From Ectocarpus siliculosus (Eukaryota; Sar; Phaeophyceae; Ectocarpales; Ectocarpaceae), in NCBI GenBank assembly GCA_000310025.1, contig FN649746.1, forward strand, positions 1,397,741 through 1,461,740: a stretch of DNA of 64,000 nt. Direction: 5' to 3'. The translations under genes and the position numbers were made by a program. The notes below the pieces were generated by a model that searched no databases, was not told the origin of the DNA, and saw only the letters and a program-made list of their open reading frames with translations. Below, piece by piece: positions 55,736 through 64,000 of the stretch (the stretch's first letter is position 1; every line of letters starts with the position of its first letter).

Positions 55736-57662
55736 TTCGTCTTTATCGCAGGAAACAGCGTACAAAATGAATATCAAGGGAAACAATGCACACCAAACGC
55801 AAGTAGATTGAAATATGGTACGATGCAACCCGCCACAAGTCTCCAGACACGAAATTCAGCCCTTCAATAGTACACCATCCTGGACACAAGGAAAGATAAC
55901 TACTGCGGCGAGAGAAATCGTGGCATCACATACGAATCCCCTCGCCGTGATTTTCGAAGATGAACAACTGTGACACTTGAGCTCGACCAGAAACATTTAC
56001 AACGGTATTGTCCCGCAGGAGCAGTAATACTACCGTCGCATCTCTACGAAGCCCGAGGGTTCGTATCGTCGGCGCTTTCTGTCGACGGTCAAGCCAAACC
56101 CACCCGCAGCTGGCTGTGAGAAGGGAAGACATCACGTTGATCAATCGAAGGAACCATACTCATCGTGCAATACGTGGTATGCTCTGCCCTAAGCGTTGTC
56201 TCCACGCGCCCGCTGCGGTTTAAGCGGGGGAGCTCTTCGCGTGTTCGCTTTATTTTTTCAAAGGATGTTGAAGCTCCATCTGCAGCTACATAGGGCTGAG
56301 GTAGTATTACCCTACGTCGGGCTTCAACGTTACTAATGGTTCCCTTACCCTCCTTACCCGCCATAACCCCGGTACCCCCGTCATTCTCCTTACCACTACA
56401 ACGCCCCCCCCTACTGAGAAGGTGGGATCAGCTAGATTGGGTGTGCCGGAGAAAAGCAAGAGTGCCAATTGTATCGAATGGGGACATCGAGTTGGCGACA
56501 AACCTACATTTCGACATGAACAGCATCGTTTCTTGTACCACCCAGCTGCTCACAACATGGAACGAACACAACAAATACACACACAACAACTCTCATCCCA
56601 ACAGTAATTATCAAACGCAGAACCAAATACGACTCCCGCGGATTAAAAAACCCGAGCCGACACGATCACGATAAAACTCTCACTCCCACAAACATACATG
56701 CACTAAACTCGGTGCCTACCTGTGCACCACGACCACGACCACAAACCAACCCGCCGACACGACACTAGAATTTGCTGACTGACCTGAATACCGACGCCAA
56801 CTACAAGAAGGACCTTGATCTTGACGACGCGTCGTGCGATCTTCGTGATCCTCAAGAGTACAAGACGTAAAAGAATGGCCTCCACGGCAGGTGTTTCCTC
56901 CAAGAAAAGACGCGGAAATACCCAAGCACAACAATCGTGGCGCATCAGAGGGGGTGACATCAAGAACAACCAAACCTTCCACCTTCGTACCTAGACCCCG
57001 AAAAATCTTGAATCGACTCTGCGAAATCCAAGACATGGCGGCAAAAGCATGAACGCACGTGACATACGTGAGAGTGCGTTCATCACGCGCGTGGACACAA
57101 CAAAAAATCAAACATTCAACACCAACCGAGTGTACGCGAATCATATCTACGAGCTGCAACTGAAGTTAGAAGCAGCCCACACCACTCTAACTCTAATTAT
57201 CTTGAGCCTGAACATCCAGCTTTATAGGGACAACAAAAAAACACCAGGAATTGTCGTGAGGCTCAATCGTTGCCCTCGTAGGCCAAGTTGGTTTGCGGTG
57301 CAACCGACCGCTCCAAATCGATTGCGGATTCTTGTCGACCGGCTATTGTAGGAACTGAACTTGTCCTCCATGGCCAACAGAAGTAAAACTCCAGATCCAA
57401 TTCTCAACTCAGGCTATAGACGTTTAGTGCCACAGTATTCCAAAGGCACACGAAACGGTCTAAGTCGTAATTGGCTTATCTCAAGGGCAGGCTCGGGCAG
57501 TCGCATCGCCATCTTACCGTCATACTTCAGAGAGATCGAACACTCTGTTGCATGGGTTACCATATCTAGTACTTCCTCTCCTGCCACCATCACGAGTGCT
57601 AACCTGACATTTTCTGTCTGGGACCCGTGCACTCCAGAATAATTTCTGTTTTCTTTTTCTTT

Positions 57663-57720
57663 TGTTGATGTTGATGTCGCTGTTGCTGCTGTTGCTGCTG
57701 CAGCAGCTGCAGCTGCCGTC
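57663..57720 (+). repeat. GCTGTT/GCAGCT trinucleotide-like tract
   Basis: A GTTGCTGCTGTTGCTGCTGC tract next to a TTGATGTTGATG stretch. On the minus strand it would encode an alanine run within the 57414-57878 frame. Confidence 0.7.
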
Positions 57721-59739
57721 ATTGACTGGTGCATTTGCGTCTGGTTGCGAGGTAACAGACAGTTACACCTTTCCCCCTCATATCGCAGCCGAAGATGCTG
57801 ATGAGCCACGGCGACGGCAGGGGCTTCCGTCCCCCGCGCCATTGCCTGCTCCCTCAGACCTTGCTGCACCTCACACACGCCAGAACCGTTCCCTAGAACC
57901 TGATTCCGCGTCCCCCCCCCCCCTCCATTATTTTTTCAGCGCCTGATCCAGCGCCGATGTGTCCATGCTCTGTGATCTGGACCTTCCCTCCACTGCGGCT
58001 TTCTGTGCCCATGCACGCCTTGTTATTAAGGTCCAAGAAACCTCGGTGCGAGGAAACGCAAGCTTCGGAGTATCTGTCGGACAACACACGCGCACACGAG
58101 GGATGGTGCATACAAACGTTAGTTTCACCACGTTATTGGGAACCTACCTATGCGGTACTTTAAACAGTAGTCAACGCGGCCGTCGGTGTATGGCGAGGGT
58201 TGTCTTCTGACTGACGCCTTCTCGCGAACAGCGATCGCCCATGGCAAAGATTCAACGAGGAAGGAATGTTGTAGGAGATTATGCAGCCACCCGTAGCGGC
58301 CGAAGCCGCTTCTATTTAGCGACCGAAGACGCTTCTATCGGCTCGACTCTCGTTGGACGAGACAGCAGGGTGAGCAGCCATCAGGACTTGGGTGTGGGAT
58401 ACACTCGGAAAATGAGCAATGAACTTGTGTCCAAACGCGAGGCTACAAAACTCCATACACGCATGCCAATGGAAACGCAAAACACCCAAACTCAAACGAG
58501 TGGAAACCTAGAGGGTAAAAAAAAATAAACTAAAAGCTTCAGCAACGTGTGCGTGACCCCCTTCTCACAATTAAGTTGATGATGGTCTTCGACCCCACCT
58601 CGAACAGAAACAAGGTGCCCTCGTCCAACATGCCCCCCGCAGCGCAGCGCAACCCTCCTGGCAAATGATTGTGACACATTCGAGAGAGAGAGACAAACAG
58701 AGAGAGAAGTCAGAATGAGCGAAGCAGAGCAAAAGACCTGGGCGTGATCCTCCTGGCATTGTGGGCGATTTATCGATTGAGCTGTGAAAGGGGTACGGCG
58801 CTTTAAATCAACGCTATAATAGTGTCTGAAACAAAACGTCAGTGTATCTAGTATCACATTGCAACCGTTGACGGAACATGAGGGGCCAGCAAACGGATCC
58901 CTGTGCGGTGTCGACGCACAGAGAGAAGGTAAGATCATAAAATTTCGCGGTGGGGGGTGAGAACCTCTCTAGCTTGTGCGCTAACATGTCAAGGGCAAAT
59001 GTGGGCAACAATATATTGTATAAAAGGGTGAACAGAAAACGCCAAGGCGAGAACCGAAGGAAGACAATGTAGAAAAAAAACTACCACCTTCCTCCTGTGC
59101 GATCCCGGCGGATACATGATACATGAGATGATACGATATCGAGGGGTGTATAGACTGGTGCCAGATTGAAGGGGCGAACACACACACACCTACACTTGTC
59201 ATTGGTCAGCCGGTTTGCGCGATCGATGCAAACATTATATAAAAACAATTAGAGACAAGACGAGTGTAAGCTCATGCTCATCATCGCACGAATTAGTCGC
59301 AGGGACGCAAGCCAGGATGTAAACAACGAGATAGCGGGGGTAACGGTTGAAAACATGAAAAATGAAAGCGTACCGAGGCATGCCGCTCTTGCAGCACCCG
59401 CGGAGATAGCGGGCCACGATAGGAGGGCCTCGCTGCATCGTTTTTGGTGCGAAACATCGTTTGGGCGCGCGAATGGGAAAAAAGTCGGGTTGAGCAGGGA
59501 AACCGGGGACACTCCAAACACACAAATAATTGAGATCGCCTGCGGCCCGATAAGTTCACAGCAAATTCTGTTGGACGACTCCTTGTGTCCAGAAAATAAT
59601 GATTTGGACGATACGCACGCATACAAGCTCTCGACGAGGTGTATCTACTCTGATTGTTGACGGGCTATATGATGCCCCTTCTTGCAGCAGAAAGAAAGTG
59701 GCGTGAGAGTTTCAAGCGGTCATATACACACACCTTTCA

Positions 59740-59894
59740 CCGGAGGACTGGGCCAACAAGCAGCTCCTTTCAAAGATTTCGGCAAAGCCGGCCGCATCTT
59801 CCGCGGTAACCGCTCCCGGCGGGTCCGTGGTGAGCGAAGACAACAGCTGCTGGGTAAGAGCTAAAACGAAGGCGACCATGGTGACCTTGTTCAT
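59740..59894 (-). CDS. First exon of a secreted or membrane protein (signal peptide)
   Basis: The minus strand opens at ATG 59894-59892 with MNKVTMVAFVLALTQQLL, a basic N-region followed by a hydrophobic core, then SSLTTDPPGAVTAEDAAGFA and EIFERSCLLAQSSGE. A strong acceptor (T-rich run, then TTCAG) lies 14 bases upstream of the ATG, suggesting a leader intron. Several GT donors follow FERS or SSG. The next exon could not be identified with confidence; candidate segments lie at 59.25-59.6, 58.8-59.0 and 57.4-58.1 kb. It starts about 60 bases inside the third copy of the long terminal repeat. Confidence 0.4.
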
Positions 59895-59954
59895 CCTGCG
59901 GGAAGTTACTGAAAAAAAAAAAACGCGTGCCGTAGGAAGGGGGAGGGGGGGGGT

Positions 59955-60552
59955 GTACTCAAGGGTCGTGCACGCCATAGTCGTTAGACCATTGACCTCG
60001 CATCCCTACAAAGCCGGGATGGAGCACGCCGGGTTCTCACCGGACAGACAGGCTCTCACATCTCCAAGCGCGAAGCTCCGTGAGGTATTCGGCGAGTCGC
60101 ATGAAGGGTGCGCTGCATGCTGCTAAGGGTGTTCGGCATCTTGTGCTTACGTCGTTGCGTACGGATGACAGCTGCGTATTACTTACTTTATTTTCTGGTG
60201 CTTTCACTTCCAGAGACAGTTATAAGCACTGTGTAACTGCCTCGAGGGTGCTTGACCAATTTAACACAACGGGGTGCGATTATCCCCTCCGCGCGGAGTA
60301 AGGGTTCTCGAACCCGCACAACACAAAATCGACATACTCGACCACCATTCATGGTTACCGCAAAAAAACAAAAAAGGCACAAAATAAAGCGGTACCCTGG
60401 TTGCCGAGCTCACGAGTTGATCCGCTTGTTTTACAACATCGCTGCAAGCGACGAAACCCCAACCCCGATGGCAAACACCGGGGGGGAAGGCTTGTTTTAC
60501 AACGTCGTCGCCAAGCGACGAAAACCAACCCCGATGGCAAATACAGGGGGGG
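59955..60552 (+). repeat. Third copy of the long terminal repeat
   Basis: Direct match to 43992-44508: GTAGTCGTTAGACCATTGAC, GCATCCCTACAAAGCCGGGA, CGCATGAAGGGTGCGCTGCA, TGGTGCTTTCACTTCCAGAG and ACTCGACCACCATT. Its outer end has two units of GCTTGTTTTACAAC...CCCCGATGGCAAACACCGGG, as on the left repeat. The plus strand stays open through SAKLREVFGESHEGCAACC. No partner in inverted orientation is visible within the window. Confidence 0.75.
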
Positions 60553-61180
60553 TAACCGACATCAGCGCTGCTGCTGCTGCCGCCGCTTGAAGAGGGAGGG
60601 ATGGATAGATGGTCTCTTGCCACCGGTTTGAGGTAGAGAGCTAGCGCTGCCCTTTCACAGACAAAACGACACGCAGCAGGCAGCGAGTTGGGAATACAGT
60701 ACGTCGTCTGGGTGGCACGGTTTATGCATCTCCACACCTCTCAACTCCAGGAAAATACTGCAGAGGTACCTCCTCTCTCGGAAATCATGCGCAGCAGCAG
60801 CGACAGCAGAAGCAGCAGCAGCAGCAGCAGCCGCAGCCGCAGCCGCAGCGGTAGGTCCTACCGCGTCGCGAGAGTCATCTCACCACAACTAGAAAAGAGA
60901 CACGCCGCAGTTTAGTAAGCCGGGAGACCAGCTTAGCACGCCCCACCGTTACATCTACACGAAAATAAAACACATTTGACTGATGGAAAAGCGGTCGCTC
61001 ATCATCCCTAACCACCGTCATTGAGACACAGGCAAGGTCATCGGAATTCCTGGGAGAGTCAACGAGAAACAGACGCATGCAGAGACTAGACCAAACTGCA
61101 GAGTTGGCCTTCGCGACGTGAGGGAGAGCGTCCGTCGCCGAAGAGGCGAATGTGTCTCTGGCCCGTCCCCCCTCGAGGGT
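60553..61180. other. No gene assigned; CAG-rich tract
   Basis: AGCAGCAGCAGCAGCAGCAG and CCGCAGCCGCAG around 60796-60852 would encode a serine/arginine-rich run, but the frame is short. No domain is recognised. Confidence 0.4.
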
Positions 61181-61181
61181 A

Positions 61182-61465
61182 AGCGCTGGTCGCCGGTTCG
61201 ACAGCGGTATTGACGGAGCCATCTGATGGTCGCCCTCGGCGCAAGCATCATGCAGACGAGTCCGTTTCGAGGACGCTCATGACAGAAGGCAACGAAAGGA
61301 GAGACACACCGTGATAAAACAGAAAACACACTATTTAGCGCTGGTGGCCTTTGAACAACATTCACGGAGTCATCTCATGGTCGCCCTTAGTGGAACCATC
61401 ATGCAGCCTGCGATAGTCCATTTCGAGGGTGTGCTCATGAGAGAAGGCGACGGAGGAGACACCTC
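61182..61465 (+). repeat. Tandem duplication, about 151-155 bp spacing
   Basis: AGCGCTGGT, ACGGAG.CATCT.ATGGTCGCCC, CATCATGCAG, TTTCGAGG and GCTCATGA.AGAAGGC.ACG occur in order in both halves (61182-61310 and 61337-61465). Confidence 0.75.
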
Positions 61466-61807
61466 GTTCGTGGGAAAAGTAAAAAAGCGACAGGTTTGTT
61501 CTCTGCGGCCACCGTTTGTTTCTATCTCGGGTTAACTTGTCAACGATCTGGTGATCAGACGACGGAGCCAGCCGCTATCCTTGCCTGCCCCTATATTTTT
61601 AGAGAGGCCGCCGACGGAGAGAAGAAATGAGCCACCGCTGTTACACTACGCAGCTAGCGCCCGCGATTACGATACACACCTTTAAGAAACCAACGCAGGC
61701 TAAGACTTTGCCGGTAAGACCGGTTTTTATGGCTCCACAACAGTGTTGCAAGAAAAGCTGCAAACTTTTCCTGCAACTTTTCTTCCAAACTTTGTCGATG
61801 GAACTTT

Positions 61808-61985
61808 TGATGCACGCTCTTTATGGGACGTAGCATGGAAAAATAATGCACGCTCTTTATATCGGACGTAGCATGGAAAAATATCGACTGCTGAAAATGA
61901 AACACACGCCAGCCGTGGGCTATCCTACACTAAACTCTATATAAATTACCTACACTAAACTCTATATATAACGACCTATGCTCGA
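61808..61985 (+). repeat. Two small tandem duplications
   Basis: ATGCACGCTCTTTAT..GGACGTAGCATGGAAAAAT occurs at 61810 and 61848; CCTACACTAAACTCTATATA occurs at 61923 and 61949. Confidence 0.8.
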
Positions 61986-62960
61986 CGGTGGTGAGGCCAA
62001 ACAATACAAATATTATTATGGGGGGTGTTTGATTATATTAATTGGGTTTAGGTTTGGGGAATGTTTTTGGTTTTGGGCAGGCAATATAAGAAATTTCGCC
62101 TCGACCCCTAACTGGCGTTTCTTAAACGTGGGTGCGAACTGCTGTAGGCATGACGGGTGCCCTGCCTGTTCCTACAAGACACGGGAAGGATTTGGAACAG
62201 CTATTAAGCTAATGAAGGCCTGCCTGCTGCTGGTGCTGGGGGGAAGGTGGCCGGATCACTGGGAACGTGTGGCCGAGTCGGGTGCATCATACCGCTTCTT
62301 CAGCGCCGCCGTTTGCAAGCAAACGGCCAAAGGCAGCGGAGAGCGGGCGGAGGGTGGATAGCCACGCTAAAAGAACACCTTTTTCTGCGGGGAAATAACG
62401 CCACCTTTGTTTCTTACGATGGAGGCGAGCAACGAGACTCAAATAGGTGAGAACGCGTGTTGTACGCCGCCGGTGCGACGACTCGTGTTACTCTTCTCTA
62501 TGATCGATCGTAAAAATTGAGGGATCAGTCGTGGCCGACAACTGTTTTACAATGACACCAAACCACGTGCGTACGTGCTGCTGCTTATGTCTTGATATGT
62601 ATACAGCACATCTGACTTTATTTTCATTGATGCGGGGAAAAACACAGATAGAAGAAGCAACAGACGCTCGATGAAAAAATTCCACGCCAGCCGCGGTCGG
62701 ACCGCGAGCACCCGGAAACCGCTCACTCACGCGCCACCCGTGTACTCATGCACTCCCACGGCTGTCTATTTAACTCTTGCTGCTCTCTCCCTTTCACTCT
62801 CTCGCTCCCTGCACACAAACCCGGCTAGCGTTATGCCATCGCCCTGTACAACAACCGTAAACTGCAACTCTTGGAGGTAGCCTCGTCCCCATCTACCGCC
62901 AAAGAGAGGGTCGAAAAAAATAAATAACTGCGGAAAGGCCGCACGTATTCAAACAGTGAG
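61986..62960. other. No gene assigned
   Basis: Open frames are short and have no recognisable domain. A CTCTCTCC-rich stretch lies near 62780-62815. Confidence 0.3.
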
Positions 62961-62961
62961 C

Positions 62962-63378
62962 TTATGAGTATCCAATGTTGCTGGCGGATGAAGCGAGTTG
63001 GGAGCAGATGACCGCTGTCCGCAAACGAAAAGATGGCGAGGGATTCAGCAATGGGGCGGGCCCCTTCCGCATGCCAGAGGGCGCACCGAAACGAGAAAAT
63101 AATAACTGCTTGTTTTTATTCGTTCTGGCGATTGCAGGTCGTCGTGCTATTCTCACCGCTTTGACTGTGGCTGTGTCAAAAGTTGGTCCCTTTGTCTTCG
63201 AAACAGTGGCTTCTACAAGCTCAACGCCTCGTCTTATCGTCTTCCTCCTCGCTATGTCATCGGCTCTGCCCACCGTCTTCCCCCGCCCCGTGCATGAAAC
63301 GGTATTGTAACCCCCCCCCCCACCCTTTACCCGTCTGTTCATATTTAGAAGGCCGCGAACGTGCCCGTTCCTGATCAT
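62962..63378. other. Long overlapping frames on both strands, strand uncertain
   Basis: The plus frame (62975-63310) opens MLLADEASWEQMTAVRKRKD and has two hydrophobic stretches; the minus frame (138 residues, 62962-63378) is basic and also open throughout. A GATTGCAG acceptor-like site lies at 63137 on the plus strand. One of the two may be an exon; no homologue is recognised. Confidence 0.3.
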
Positions 63379-63879
63379 CTACTCCTGACAGTCCCGTCGC
63401 GTACTACACGCTATGGACTATGGACTCAGGTACGACAACCACGTACCTCCTATTGAACGCCAGCTATCCCACGCCTAGTCCAACGTGCATCGACGTGGTC
63501 CCGTAGTCCGTGCACGGTGCCCACATGAAATAGTGAGGGCCATATGTACTCCCCAAACCTAAAAACAATTATTTAAAAAATTCAAACACCCCCATAAATA
63601 TTGTAACTCTCTCTTTGTCAACCATTGTTGCTACCAAATCGAAAGCCCTGTACTGCTGCGACCTCCCCAACTCCCCCCCCACCTCCCACACCACACCACC
63701 AGACTACGCCCAGCAGCAAGAGGAGAGAAAACAAGATAGGGCGTGTGGTTTGTTCGTGAAATAATGAAAGAGAGAGGTGGAGAAATGGAATATATCCCCA
63801 TTTCACGGATTCTCCTGGCTTGATTACCCCCACAAACCATACCCAACTTTGCCGACATCAAAAACGGTGGTGGTTTTCG

Positions 63880-64000
63880 AAATATCTCGTTGAGGGCTTT
63901 CCGTAGAACTATCGGGCCCTTTCAGCACCCCCTTGGTTGTGGAGCAAACGAAGTTTGAAAGTCGGGGTCTAAGAGGGCGTGCCATCTCTCCGCCGCTTAC
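63880..64000 (+). repeat. Dispersed repeat, related to the inverted pair at 39.5 kb
   Basis: TGAGGGCTTTCCGTAGAACT, CCCTTTCAGCACCC, GTTGTGGAGCAAACGAAG and GTGCCATCTCTCCGCC match, in order, the two arms found in 39490-39686. It runs to the window edge. Confidence 0.6.

Larger units (their letters stand above)
48600..57880 (-). other. Cluster of exon-like minus-strand segments, unresolved
   Basis: Protein-like minus-strand segments occur at 57414-57662, 55926-56364, 55243-55530, 54954-55145, 54572-54787, 53720-53960, 50513-50800, 50166-50432, 49913-50100, 49600-49780, 49290-49458 and 48934-49122. The best single piece (53720-53960) reads FEIRTCTASLQVSPLSAADI, then GCVDVLHDTHEQWSRRDPPE and WFFGSEPKYFEAG, followed by a GTGGGC donor. 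Others include FGIEAVERMVGCGMTVVSLL and TPPQMLALLFGVHRIFGKLD. No family is recognised. They could belong to one long spliced gene, but plus-strand frames overlap several of them (for example 57361-57642), so strand is not certain. Confidence 0.3.

Noticed and set aside
59274-59660. 128-residue plus frame as a gene
   Set aside because: Hydrophilic and open, but all three minus frames are also largely open and the adjacent signal-peptide exon is on the minus strand; no splice or domain evidence decides it.
60780-60915. Serine/arginine-rich splicing-factor-like protein
   Set aside because: It is a translated CAG/CGCAGC microsatellite with no RNA-binding domain.

Overview
The window looks like nuclear DNA of a eukaryote, most likely a stramenopile and plausibly a brown alga; that assignment is inference. 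It has few genes, mixed base composition (about half GC, with AT-rich islands) and two runs of N. It also has a spliced secreted-protein gene with clean GT..AG introns of about 0.3-1.2 kb, and a dense layer of nested, decayed mobile elements. There is no operon structure, no bacterial-type gene packing and no tRNA or rRNA gene that I can support.

Layout. 1-0.96 kb: nothing recognised. 0.96-1.44 kb: an AT-only island. 1.44-2.33 kb: an array of short CATG-centred palindromic words. 2.33-6.3 kb: the 3' tail of a LINE followed by four diverged tandem units of about 0.95 kb. 6.9-8.9 kb: minus-strand coding-like debris. 9.64-13.88 kb: the best host gene, eight exons giving a 230-residue secreted cysteine-rich protein with two LNR/Notch-like modules in an A-B-B-A domain order. 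15.9-17.1 kb: a second palindromic-word array (CATG plus ACGT cores) around an assembly gap, with an AT-rich open segment embedded in it. 18.7-20.9 kb: a broken DIRS/Ngaro-type tyrosine-recombinase retroelement (RNase H region, zinc ribbon, recombinase).

21.4-29.1 kb: a minus-strand gene of the KDZ transposase type (cysteine-cluster N-terminus, then a transposase segment), split into exons. One of its introns carries a 5'-truncated plus-strand LINE with a CAA tail, and another carries a 229-bp tandem array. 29.8-30.5 kb: a third palindromic-word array and a foldback element. 30.5-33.4 kb: small unknown coding fragments and a 364-bp tandem duplication.

33.4-44.5 kb: a roughly 11-kb unit bounded by inverted repeats of about 0.4-0.5 kb. 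It holds minus-strand genes unlike the host gene: an intronless protein of unknown function and an adhesin-like protein with 140-residue discoidin/F-type-lectin-like repeats plus a fibronectin type III segment. A decayed LINE with endonuclease and reverse transcriptase lies inside it at 39.8-43.7 kb. A third copy of the terminal repeat lies at 60 kb.

44.5-60 kb contains many minus-strand exon-like segments, including an exon that starts with a signal peptide at 59.89 kb; I cannot assemble these into one gene. 60.6-64 kb is mostly non-coding, with a CAG repeat and a tandem duplication. The genes do not form a pathway. Apart from the LNR gene and possible minus-strand exons, the window is best read as nested transposon insertions, with the inverted-repeat element at 33-44 kb and the KDZ gene as the most informative pieces.
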